In this document: piece by piece, positions 1 to 5,860 of the stretch
How the letters are laid out: the number at the start of each line of letters is the position of its first letter
How positions within the stretch are numbered: position 1 is the stretch's first letter
Source of the DNA: Thermomicrobiales bacterium
GTDB lineage: Bacteria > Chloroflexota > Chloroflexia > Thermomicrobiales > UBA6265
Length of the DNA: 6,471 bases
Direction of reading: 5' to 3'
Assembly (NCBI GenBank): GCA_030447145.1
Contig: JAUJLY010000175.1
Span: forward strand, 1-6,471
Position numbers and translations under genes: made by a program
The notes under the pieces: generated by a model
Databases searched by the model: none
What the model saw: only the letters and a program-made list of their open reading frames with translations
Told to the model about the DNA's origin: nothing

Positions 1-35
1 TGCATCGCACGCGCTCAATTGACATGTATCGTGTT

Positions 36-61
36 TGTGGGGGTTCTCCCCACAGCCTTTC
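36..61 (+). terminator. GC-rich hairpin with short T-rich tail (upstream terminator or leader attenuator)
   Basis: A perfect 7-bp stem pairs 36-42 (TGTGGGG) with 48-54 (CCCCACA) around the loop GTTCT. It is followed by GCCTTTCT, which holds only three consecutive T residues. It could be the terminator of a gene left of the window or an attenuator in the rpsF leader. The weak T-run makes strong intrinsic termination uncertain, and nothing upstream is visible to decide between the two. Confidence 0.35.
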
Positions 62-94
62 TCCGCCGTGGTCGATTGTCGGCACAACGGCGGA
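62..94 (+). promoter_or_regulatory. Candidate rpsF leader hairpin (possible S6:S18 autoregulatory element)
   Basis: An 8-bp stem pairs 62-69 (TCCGCCGT) with 87-94 (ACGGCGGA). Inside it is an asymmetric interruption (G70 opposite ACA 84-86) and a second 5-bp stem, 71-75 with 79-83, including one G-T pair and a TTG loop. It ends only 8 bases before the rpsF Shine-Dalgarno sequence. Many bacteria have an rpsF leader RNA that binds the S6:S18 complex and presents a CCG trinucleotide in a loop. Location and general shape fit, but here the CCG triplets lie in the stem as drawn. I could not align it to the published consensus, so the assignment is tentative. Confidence 0.4.
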
Positions 95-101
95 AACCCA
101 A

Positions 102-108
102 AGGAAGG
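102..108 (+). promoter_or_regulatory. Shine-Dalgarno sequence of rpsF that fixes the TTG start
   Basis: AGGAAGG at 102-108 lies 8 bases before TTG at 117. The next in-frame ATG, at 156, has no such site and would remove the first beta strand of S6, and the ATG at 24 would place the leader hairpins inside the coding region. This makes TTG the best start. Confidence 0.65.
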
Positions 109-116
109 AATCTCTT

Positions 117-1043
117 TTGGCAAATGTTACCCGGGAACCACGTGCGTACGAGCTGATGTCGATCCTTGTCCCGGATATGGCGGACGAGGATACGCAGGCA
201 GCTATCGACAGGATTAGCGGATACATCGCCGGGGCTACCGGCGAGGTCACGCAAACACTCGTCGACTCCCCCTGGGGCCGCCGGCGCCTCGCCTATACCA
301 TGCGCTTCAATAGCGTCGACTATCGCGACGGCGTCTACGTACTCACCCGTTTCAGCACATCACCGAATGCCATCAACGAGATCGAGCGCGACCTGAGGCT
401 CGACACCGGCGTCATTCGCTATCTTCTCGTTATGGACGACCCCAAGGCAGGGGAACAAGCGACCAATCAAGACACAGCGGAGACCGACGGCCAGGCGGAA
501 GCGCCCGACACAAGAGAACCGGCTGCCTCTGCGCCGGCAAACCCGGCGGACCAGGCTACGGCACCTGCCGCGACAGCTTCCAGCACGGAAACAGGTGTGG
601 CCGAAGAAGCGCAAGCATCGGGACAGGATCAGGCGGAAGAGACCATTGAGGAGACCGCCGCGGAGGTCGCCGACCAGATCGAGGGTGAGGAGAACCCTGC
701 CCCCGCCGATGCCCCCGAGGAAGTGGCGCAGCGGACCGCCTCGCGCAAGATTCCGACTGAAGGCGAAGGCGAAACCTGGGTCGCTGGCGACGGCACACGA
801 GATGTGCCAGATGGCTTCCCCGTCAAGGGCAACGCCAGTTCCAGGATCTTCCACCCCAGGGAATCACCGTCGTACGAGAAAACCGTCGCGGAGATCTATT
901 TTACCTCCAACGAGGCTGCGGAGCAGCACGGGTATCGCCTGCCGAAGACAATGCAGCAGGTTGGAGCCGCTGCCGCCAGTAGCGCAGCGGGCCTCGCTCA
1001 AAATGCTATGGATGGAGCTGGTTCCGATTCCGAGGAGGGATAA
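117..1043 (+). CDS. rpsF: 30S ribosomal protein bS6 with C-terminal sunset-like domain
   Basis: This is the small-subunit ribosomal protein S6, which binds 16S rRNA on the 30S platform as a pair with S18. From the TTG start it has 308 residues, about three times the usual 95-130. Residues 10-107 are the S6 fold, with YELMSILVPDM near the start, WGRRRLAY at 53-60, YRDGVYVL at 69-76 and RYLLV at 101-105. Residues 108 to about 228 are an Ala/Glu/Pro/Thr/Gln-rich, acidic and probably disordered linker. Residues about 229-277 form a small domain with the pattern VKGN..S.IFH, SPSYEKTVAEIYF and AAEQHGYRLPK. I recognise this as the 'sunset' domain seen in Actinobacteria and Chloroflexi, which resembles the Ada-type zinc module but here lacks its cysteines. 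The function of this domain on S6 is unknown. The gene starts the rpsF-ssb-rpsR cluster and its stop directly abuts the ssb start. The S6 identity is very secure; the domain name is from memory of its motif. Confidence 0.95.
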   Translation: MANVTREPRAYELMSILVPDMADEDTQAAIDRISGYIAGATGEVTQTLVDSPWGRRRLAYTMRFNSVDYRDGVYVLTRFSTSPNAINEIERDLRLDTGVIRYLLVMDDPKAGEQATNQDTAETDGQAEAPDTREPAASAPANPADQATAPAATASSTETGVAEEAQASGQDQAEETIEETAAEVADQIEGEENPAPADAPEEVAQRTASRKIPTEGEGETWVAGDGTRDVPDGFPVKGNASSRIFHPRESPSYEKTVAEIYFTSNEAAEQHGYRLPKTMQQVGAAAASSAAGLAQNAMDGAGSDSEEG

Positions 1044-1520
1044 ATGAGCCTGGCAAAGGTCACTATCATCGGCAACCTGGGTCGAGACCCGGAAACCCGC
1101 TACACCCCATCGGGCGCCCTCAATGTCCAGTTCTCCGTCGCCGCCTCGCGCAGATGGCGTGACTCCCAAGGGCAGGAGCAGGAGAACACGACATGGTTCA
1201 GGGTGACGGCTTGGGGCCGGCTGGCCGAAACACTGGTCAACCTCAACGAGCGCGGGGCGCTGGTCAAGGGGCGCCAGGTGTACGTTGAGGGTCGCATCGA
1301 GTCCCGCGAGTTTACCGGGAGCGATGGGCAGGTGCGCATGTCTCTCGACGTCAACGCCAACGAAGTCCAGTTGCTCGGTGCGCGCCAGGATGGTCAGGGC
1401 GGAGAAGGCTCTGGCGGCGGCCAGCAGTATGGCGGGGGCTATGGAGGGGGTCAACAGCGCCAGCGGAACGACTATGGCGACCAGGGCGGATCCGACGACC
1501 TCAACGAAGTTCCTTTCTAG
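1044..1520 (+). CDS. ssb: Single-stranded DNA-binding protein
   Basis: SSB coats single-stranded DNA in replication, recombination and repair, and recruits partner enzymes through its C-terminal tip. The protein has 158 residues, normal for bacteria. Residues 1 to about 112 are the OB fold, beginning MSLAKVTIIGNLGRDPE, with aromatic residues W38, W51, F52 and W57 in the DNA-binding region (TTWFRVTAWG) and the typical GALVKGRQVYVEGRI stretch. Residues about 113-150 are a Gly/Gln-rich flexible linker. The last residues, DDLNEVPF, match the acidic tip that ends in a conserved Pro-Phe. ATG at 1044 follows the rpsF stop TAA (1041-1043) with no gap and has the Shine-Dalgarno GAGGAGG at 1032-1038, so translation is probably coupled to rpsF. 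Confidence 0.97.
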   Translation: MSLAKVTIIGNLGRDPETRYTPSGALNVQFSVAASRRWRDSQGQEQENTTWFRVTAWGRLAETLVNLNERGALVKGRQVYVEGRIESREFTGSDGQVRMSLDVNANEVQLLGARQDGQGGEGSGGGQQYGGGYGGGQQRQRNDYGDQGGSDDLNEVPF

Positions 1521-1573
1521 TTTCACCCCGCCACAAGTGCCATTGCTTTTAGATTGAAATGAGCGAATAACAC

Positions 1574-2125
1574 ATGACTGACAATCAACGACCAGGAAAC
1601 GATAATCGACCGGAACCACGCGATGCCCGGGATCGCACGGAAACCCGCGAACCGCGGGAGGGTGGGGATCGCCGCCCGCAGCCGGGTGGTTTCCGCTTTG
1701 GTGGCCCCCAGGGCCAGCGTGACGGCGGAGAGTCCGGCGGCTCCCGCTTTGGCGGTTCCCAAGGCCCACGCGATGGCGCAGAAGCGGGTGGATCGCGCTT
1801 TGGCGGTTCCCAGGGCCCTCGTGAGGGCGGAGAAGGCGGTGGACGCCGTCCCTTTGGAGCAGGTGGCGGACGACGGCCGGGTGGCGGCGGTGGCGGCCGT
1901 TTTGGTTCGCGTCGTAAAGTCTGTCAATTCTGCACAGATAACATCGAGCACGTGGATTACAAGGATATCGGCCGACTTCGCCGCCATGTTGGTGAGCGCG
2001 GAAAGATTGAGCCGCGTCGGAAGCTTGGTACCTGCGCGAAGCACCAGCGCTCCGTCACTGTCGCCATCAAGCGCGCGCGCTACATCGGGCTGCTACCCTT
2101 CACCAATAGTGCTCCCCGCGGATAA
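1574..2125 (+). CDS. rpsR: 30S ribosomal protein bS18 with long Gly/Arg-rich N-terminal extension
   Basis: This is ribosomal protein S18, the partner of S6 on the 30S platform. It has 183 residues against the usual 70-90. The conserved S18 core occupies about residues 113-183: RRKVCQFC, then HVDYKDIGRLRRHVGERGKIEPRR, GTCAKHQR and IKRARYIGLLPF. C117, C120, C154 and H157 are placed to bind zinc, so this is the cysteine-containing (C+) form. Residues 1-112 are a low-complexity extension rich in Gly, Arg, Asp, Gln and Pro, including three 17-residue repeats at residues 38-88. ATG at 1574 has only a weak ribosome binding site. No later in-frame ATG lies before the core, so a shorter product would need an unusual start. 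It is the third gene of the cluster, 53 bases after ssb. A terminator follows. The core assignment is firm; the role of the extension is unknown. Confidence 0.95.
   Translation: MTDNQRPGNDNRPEPRDARDRTETREPREGGDRRPQPGGFRFGGPQGQRDGGESGGSRFGGSQGPRDGAEAGGSRFGGSQGPREGGEGGGRRPFGAGGGRRPGGGGGGRFGSRRKVCQFCTDNIEHVDYKDIGRLRRHVGERGKIEPRRKLGTCAKHQRSVTVAIKRARYIGLLPFTNSAPRG
1685..1837 (+). repeat. Three tandem 51-bp in-frame repeats within rpsR
   Basis: Three 51-base units at 1685-1735, 1736-1786 and 1787-1837 encode GGFRFGGPQGQRDGGES, GGSRFGGSQGPRDGAEA and GGSRFGGSQGPREGGEG. Units two and three differ at only three residues. Being in frame and multiples of three, they can expand or contract without breaking the S18 core. 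The consensus GGSRFGGSQGPR resembles RG-rich RNA-binding low-complexity segments. Confidence 0.9.
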
Positions 2126-2132
2126 TCCGCGG
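2116..2132. repeat. Perfect inverted repeat centred on the rpsR stop codon
   Basis: CCGCGGAT (2116-2123), a single A, then ATCCGCGG (2125-2132) form a perfect palindrome-like repeat. The rpsR stop TAA (2123-2125) sits at its centre. As RNA it could fold as a tight hairpin at the end of the message. It has no T-run, so the separate hairpin about 14 bases downstream is the better terminator. Confidence 0.55.
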
Positions 2133-2145
2133 CTGTGAATGCACC

Positions 2146-2190
2146 ACGGCGCGTCTCATCGGGTCACATGATCCAGTGGCGCGCCGTTTT
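2146..2190 (+). terminator. Intrinsic terminator after the rpsF-ssb-rpsR cluster
   Basis: The arms ACGGCGCG (2146-2153) and CGCGCCGT (2180-2187) pair perfectly and are followed by TTTTCT. The 26-base loop contains a second short stem (GGGTC with GATCC), making an extended structure. It sits 21 bases after the rpsR stop and before the next gene, consistent with the end of the ribosomal operon. The T-run is only four bases, so termination may be partial. Confidence 0.65.
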
Positions 2191-2277
2191 CTGTATGGTT
2201 CAACCTGACACATCGGGATGCGCTCACCTGTCCCGGACAAGGTGCGCATTCGCTAGACAAAGAAGGCCGTAGCGTCG

Positions 2278-3729
2278 ATGAGTGATCGCTTCAAGAGACC
2301 CTCCGGTACCCGGACTCCGCTTGGTGACCGTGGCAAGACTCGTCTGACATCGCCACCACGCCGTGCCAGTCGTCGCCAAAAGGAGACGATGTACCAGCGG
2401 ATTTTCTACATTGGACTGATTGCCGCCTGCGTGCTCATCGTTGCCATTTTGGGTATCGGGGCGTTCTGGGAATACCAGGTCAAGCCCAACCAGGTAGTTG
2501 CTTCGGTCAACGGTGAGGAGATTACGCGGAAGGAATACTGGACGTACCAGAAAATCGCGCTTTACAACCAGGCCCGAACCTACGAAGACTACGCCCTGCA
2601 GGTCACGGGCCAACAGCAGACGCAGTTCCTGATGTACGCCGCCCAATTCGATCAGATGCGGGAAGAGGTCTGGGGCAGCAGCGATGTGAGCGAGGCTACG
2701 GTCCGTCAGATGATCGAGGATCATCTCTACGTTGCTGGTGCGGAGGAGATGGGCATCAATCTCTCAGAGCCGGTCCTCGAGGACTACGCCCTGAATGCCT
2801 TTTCCCCGCCAGGGCAGTCACTGGTTACTCCCATTCCGACACCGACCATGATCCCGCAGCGCGCTGCATGGGCCACGGAAACCCAGCAGGTGCTGGAAAC
2901 CCAACAAGCCGCCGCGCTGGGCACGCCACCGGCAGTCGCTGGTGCAACACCAGTGGGGACACCGGCGGCAACGCCGGCTGCAAGCCCGGTAGCGACCCCG
3001 GATATCGAAGCCGCCCGGATCACTGCGAGCTCGGAATTCGAGTTGTTTCAGGAGGATGTGTTCGACGACGCCGACATATCACTGGACGAGTACATGGAGC
3101 TCTGGGTGAAGCCCCAGGCCGCACGCCAACTGGTTGACGCGAGGATTATCAGCGACGTTCCGCAACGCGCCGAGCAGGTCCAGGCGCAGCATATCCTGGT
3201 TGCAACCGAGGATCTTGCCAACCAGACGTACGAGCAGATCACGAGCGGCGCCAGCTTTGATGAAGTCACGAAGACGACATCGACGGATACGATCACTGCT
3301 CCAACTGGTGGCGAGCTTGGATGGATTACCAGGGACCAGATGCCGGACGCCTTCACCGAGGTCGCTTTCAGTACCGAGCCCGGCGAGGTAGCGGGGCCGG
3401 TGAAAACCGAATATGGTTGGCACATCGTCAAGGTGAACGACAAGGCGGAGGACCGCCCGTTGACGGAAGCACAATACTCCCTCGCCAAGACGCAGGCCGT
3501 GAGCAATTGGACTGAGCAGCAGCGGGAGAAGAGCGAGATTTCCTCGGACTACTACGAGCCAACCCCTGAGCCGACGAGCGAGCAGTTTGCACCGCCGCCC
3601 GATGCTCCTACACCAATTGTGGCTACGCCGATTGGGGCGCCGGATCTGAGCGCAACGCCGGTCGCTGGGCCGAACCTGACGCAGGACGCCCCGCCGGCCG
3701 GGTCGCCGATGGCAACCCCTGGTCAGTAA
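2278..3729 (+). CDS. Membrane-anchored parvulin-type peptidyl-prolyl cis-trans isomerase
   Basis: The 483-residue product is probably a foldase that assists folding of exported proteins by isomerising Xaa-Pro bonds, facing outward from the cell membrane. Residues 1-41 are basic and cytoplasmic. A single membrane helix spans about 42-64; no lipobox Cys follows, unlike PrsA lipoproteins. Residues about 73-180 resemble the SurA-type N-terminal chaperone region (VVASVNGEEITRKEY). Residues 182-241 are a Pro/Thr/Ala-rich linker and 242-300 appear helical. The parvulin domain covers about 301-388: QHILV (H305), GGELGWI (344-350), MPDAFTEVAFS and the closing GWHIVKV (H382). The two histidines match conserved parvulin active-site positions. 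Residues 427-483 are a Pro/Thr/Ala-rich tail. ATG at 2278 is preceded by AGAAGG at 2261-2266, spaced 11 bases. An internal ATG at 2389 has AAAGGAG at 2379-2385 but only 3 bases of spacing and would remove the basic N-terminus, so the start is not fully settled. Confidence 0.88.
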   Translation: MSDRFKRPSGTRTPLGDRGKTRLTSPPRRASRRQKETMYQRIFYIGLIAACVLIVAILGIGAFWEYQVKPNQVVASVNGEEITRKEYWTYQKIALYNQARTYEDYALQVTGQQQTQFLMYAAQFDQMREEVWGSSDVSEATVRQMIEDHLYVAGAEEMGINLSEPVLEDYALNAFSPPGQSLVTPIPTPTMIPQRAAWATETQQVLETQQAAALGTPPAVAGATPVGTPAATPAASPVATPDIEAARITASSEFELFQEDVFDDADISLDEYMELWVKPQAARQLVDARIISDVPQRAEQVQAQHILVATEDLANQTYEQITSGASFDEVTKTTSTDTITAPTGGELGWITRDQMPDAFTEVAFSTEPGEVAGPVKTEYGWHIVKVNDKAEDRPLTEAQYSLAKTQAVSNWTEQQREKSEISSDYYEPTPEPTSEQFAPPPDAPTPIVATPIGAPDLSATPVAGPNLTQDAPPAGSPMATPGQ

Positions 3730-3809
3730 TTGGTTTCTTGAGGTGCGGGTCGTCCGTAGCCGCTTTGACGCGATCCAGCGGATGATCCACACTTGACGAA
3801 GAATACCCC

Positions 3810-3842
3810 GGTGGTGTGAGGTCTTGAAAACTGCACACCACC
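3810..3842. repeat. 9-bp perfect inverted repeat in the 3730-3876 intergenic gap
   Basis: GGTGGTGTG (3810-3818) and CACACCACC (3834-3842) are perfectly complementary around a 15-base spacer. No T-run follows on either side, so it is not a typical terminator. It ends 18 bases before the Shine-Dalgarno sequence of the next gene. It could be an operator or an RNA hairpin in the leader of that gene. The rest of this 147-base gap shows no convincing promoter. Confidence 0.5.
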
Positions 3843-3859
3843 ATCGCCAGCACAAGTGG

Positions 3860-3867
3860 GAGAGGAG
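3860..3867 (+). promoter_or_regulatory. Shine-Dalgarno sequence that fixes the GTG start at 3877
   Basis: GAGAGGAG at 3860-3867 lies 9 bases before GTG 3877. An in-frame GTG at 3856 is located just upstream of this site and so cannot use it. GTG 3877 is therefore the better start. Confidence 0.65.
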
Positions 3868-3876
3868 CCTGATAAC

Positions 3877-4926
3877 GTGTCCTCACGAGACGGATCAGAC
3901 CAGTCGGGACGGACTCGCCGATCGGCACCATCTGACCGTGGTTCAAACCCACGAAAGCAATCGCAACGGGCAAATCAGCCTAGCTGGGACATTGATCCGG
4001 CGGAGATCGACCGCTATCTTTCGGGGCGTCCCTCCCGCGAGCAGGAAACCAAGGTTACCGCGCGTTCCCGGGTTCGTCAGGACGCACCCCAGGGAACGGC
4101 TGGCCAGCTCAATCGGCTGCAACGCGCCGTGAGCGACCGGCGAGACTCACGCGACGCTCGCCCTGAACGCACTCCGGGTGCCGCTTCCGCTGGCCGCCAA
4201 CAGTTTGCGAACCCCGATTACGACGACCACGAGGTGTATGCCGAAAACAGCCATACGGAGCCGGAGTACGGTAGTGATGAAAGCTACGAGCAGGCGCCCG
4301 ATCCTGCTTCGCCTCGTCGAAAACGCACCCCAAGACCGGTCCAGCGTCAGACCCAGGCCAGTGCCGCCCAGTCTCCTCATCAGCACCAGCAAACCCCCGG
4401 ACGGCGACAGCGCGTGCAGGAGGAGTATGACGATCCAAGCGATGACGAACTTTACGCTGACGATCCCTATCTGACGTATGACGATGAGAGGGACTGGGAA
4501 GTACCGGCGCGTCGCCGCACGGCTCGCACTCGGCCGAAGGTCAAATTCACGACATCCAGTCTTCCCAAAGTTTCCATCCCCCGGTCTATCTCCGGCGCGG
4601 AACTCGTCGACGACATTCCCTCGCTTGCCTTGATGGGCGCGGCTATTCTCAGCGCCGTCATTATGGCTATGGTAGTCTCCAACCGGTTGGACCTTCTCCC
4701 GCTTACGATCCCGACCCATGTAAGCGCAAGCGGGCTCCCGGAGAACATCAGGGGACGGAATGCTCTCTGGAGCGTTCCACTTCTGTCCATTGCCCTATCA
4801 TTGATGAATATCGTCATGGCCTGGTTCCTCTCGAAGGCCGATATGTTCGCGGCGAGGTTCATTCTTGCGGCTGCACTACTCGTCCAGTTTATTGCCTGGA
4901 TCGCGCTGATCCGTTACCTCTGGTAA
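3877..4926 (+). CDS. Uncharacterised protein: disordered charged N-terminus plus three-helix DUF1648-like membrane domain
   Basis: The GTG start gives 349 residues. Residues 1 to about 235 are low in hydrophobic residues and rich in Arg, Ser, Gln, Asp, Glu and Pro. They contain one short conserved-looking stretch (SWDIDPAEIDRYLSGRPS) and two acidic Tyr/Asp segments (DYDDHEVYAENS and, later, EEYDDPSDDELYADDPY). This part is probably disordered and cytoplasmic. Membrane helices are at about 249-269, 296-319 and 327-346. Between the first two lies LLPLTIPTHVSASGLPENIRG, with P275 and H281. This resembles the 'LP..IP.H....G' signature between the first two helices of DUF1648-family membrane proteins. 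The protein ends almost directly after helix 3. No enzyme motif is visible and no function is assigned. It follows the isomerase gene by 147 bases in the same direction and is closed by a strong terminator. The open reading frame and membrane helices are secure; the family link rests on one motif. Confidence 0.8.
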   Translation: MSSRDGSDQSGRTRRSAPSDRGSNPRKQSQRANQPSWDIDPAEIDRYLSGRPSREQETKVTARSRVRQDAPQGTAGQLNRLQRAVSDRRDSRDARPERTPGAASAGRQQFANPDYDDHEVYAENSHTEPEYGSDESYEQAPDPASPRRKRTPRPVQRQTQASAAQSPHQHQQTPGRRQRVQEEYDDPSDDELYADDPYLTYDDERDWEVPARRRTARTRPKVKFTTSSLPKVSIPRSISGAELVDDIPSLALMGAAILSAVIMAMVVSNRLDLLPLTIPTHVSASGLPENIRGRNALWSVPLLSIALSLMNIVMAWFLSKADMFAARFILAAALLVQFIAWIALIRYLW

Positions 4927-4939
4927 GCCCAAAAGATTG

Positions 4940-4994
4940 AGGGATCAGAAAGAGCCCGGTGCAGAGATGCAGCACCGGGCTCTTTCTGATCCCT
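4940..4994. terminator. Strong symmetric bidirectional terminator between convergent genes
   Basis: Two perfectly complementary 23-base arms, 4940-4962 and 4972-4994, flank a 9-base loop. The core arm is AGAGCCCGGTGC, with a matching A-rich/T-rich outer section (CAGAAAGA on the left, TCTTTCTG on the right). The structure therefore offers a GC-rich stem followed by a T-rich stretch on both strands. It lies 13 bases past the stop of the + strand membrane-protein gene and 8 bases past the end of the - strand coxM gene, so it can terminate both. Confidence 0.92.
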
Positions 4995-5002
4995 GCGGGC
5001 AG

Positions 5003-5854
5003 CTACCGCGCTGCTGCTTGCTCCAAAGCTTTACGTGTGATCACGTTTACGAGATGTGCGCGGTACTCCTCCGATGCATAGGTGTCTCCATTGATTTGCA
5101 GACCAGCCGACGCCCTGGAGGCCGCGTCCGCGATCGTGGTTGAAGTGAGGCTGTGGCCGTTGAGGGCTCCCTCGGCCCCAGTTGCCCTTGCCGGCCTGGA
5201 AGTCGCACCCGTAATCACCACGCGAGAGTCAGACACTGAGCCATCCGACATTGCCAACACCACAGCTACCCCGACGACAGCGTAGCCACTTGCAGGATGT
5301 GAGTGCTTCGCATAGACCATCTTGGTCCCCGGAGCAGGGCGCGGGAAGACGATGGTGGTCAGGAGCTCATTCGGTTGCAGCGAGGTGGTCCACAGATCGA
5401 CGAAGACATCATCTGCGGCAATCTCACGCTCCCCGGAAGGGCCCGTCACCTTGACGCGACCATTGAGCGCCTGAAAGACCGCCGTGAGGTCCGCGGCCGG
5501 ATCGGCATGTGCAATCGCCCCGCCGAGCGTGCCCCTCGCCCGCACCTGCTGGTCACCCACGACATTGATCGCCTCTGGCAAGATCGGGAAGAGCGCCGCA
5601 AGGACCACGTGATTGCGAATCTCGTCATACGTAGCCATCGCGCCGATGCGAATGTCGTTATCGACCCGGATCTCGCGCAGCTCGGCAATGCGCCCAATGT
5701 CCACGAGTGCCTCGGGAGCCGCGAGTCGCAGCTTCATTGCCGGAATCAGCGAATGACCCCCAGCGAGAATCTTCGCACCAGGATTCCGTTCCAATACAGC
5801 CACAGCGTCTTCTATGGATTGAGCCTGATGATAAGTAAAGGATGTCGGAAACAC
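5003..5854 (-). CDS. coxM: FAD-binding medium subunit of aerobic CO dehydrogenase-type molybdenum hydroxylase
   Basis: In these enzymes the medium subunit binds FAD and passes electrons from the 2Fe-2S subunit to the respiratory chain. The product has 283 residues, close to the 288 of the Oligotropha enzyme. The N-terminal FAD-binding motif AGGHSLIPAMKLRL is at 31-44 and the second motif, TLGGAIAHADPAADL, is at 109-123. The C-terminal part (from about 175) matches the CO dehydrogenase flavoprotein C-terminal domain, ending with an EYRAHLVNVITRKALEQA helix. The start is GTG at 5854-5852, with GGGGAG at 5866-5861 spaced six bases. The gene follows coxS after 48 bases on the same strand, so they are probably co-transcribed. 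The family is secure, but related enzymes oxidise other substrates (xanthine, nicotine, quinoline types). The substrate depends on the large subunit, which is outside the window. Confidence 0.9.
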   Translation of the reverse strand: MFPTSFTYHQAQSIEDAVAVLERNPGAKILAGGHSLIPAMKLRLAAPEALVDIGRIAELREIRVDNDIRIGAMATYDEIRNHVVLAALFPILPEAINVVGDQQVRARGTLGGAIAHADPAADLTAVFQALNGRVKVTGPSGEREIAADDVFVDLWTTSLQPNELLTTIVFPRPAPGTKMVYAKHSHPASGYAVVGVAVVLAMSDGSVSDSRVVITGATSRPARATGAEGALNGHSLTSTTIADAASRASAGLQINGDTYASEEYRAHLVNVITRKALEQAAAR

Positions 5855-5860
5855 TGCATT

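Noticed and set aside
19..24. TTGACA, a perfect match to a -35 promoter element upstream of rpsF
   Set aside because: No plausible -10 element occurs 16-18 bases downstream; that stretch is GC-rich and forms the 36-54 hairpin. Not reported as a promoter.
24..116. N-terminal extension of rpsF from ATG 24
   Set aside because: It would translate both leader hairpins and the Shine-Dalgarno sequence, and the extra residues do not resemble S6. TTG 117 with AGGAAGG fits better.
1559..1570. Three-codon mini-ORF (ATG AGC GAA TAA) just before rpsR
   Set aside because: Far too short to interpret, no clear ribosome binding site, and such strings arise by chance.
864..1769. 301-codon open frame on the - strand
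   Set aside because: It runs antisense across rpsF, ssb and rpsR and shows no recognisable protein motif; it is a by-product of high GC content.
2940..3000. Thr-Pro/Ala-Pro-rich stretch as a DNA tandem repeat
   Set aside because: The periodicity is irregular at the DNA level and better explained as a protein-level Pro/Thr-rich linker.
3079..3855. 258-codon open frame on the - strand
   Set aside because: It is antisense to the parvulin gene, whose domains are clear, and its Arg/Leu-rich translation is typical of a shadow frame.
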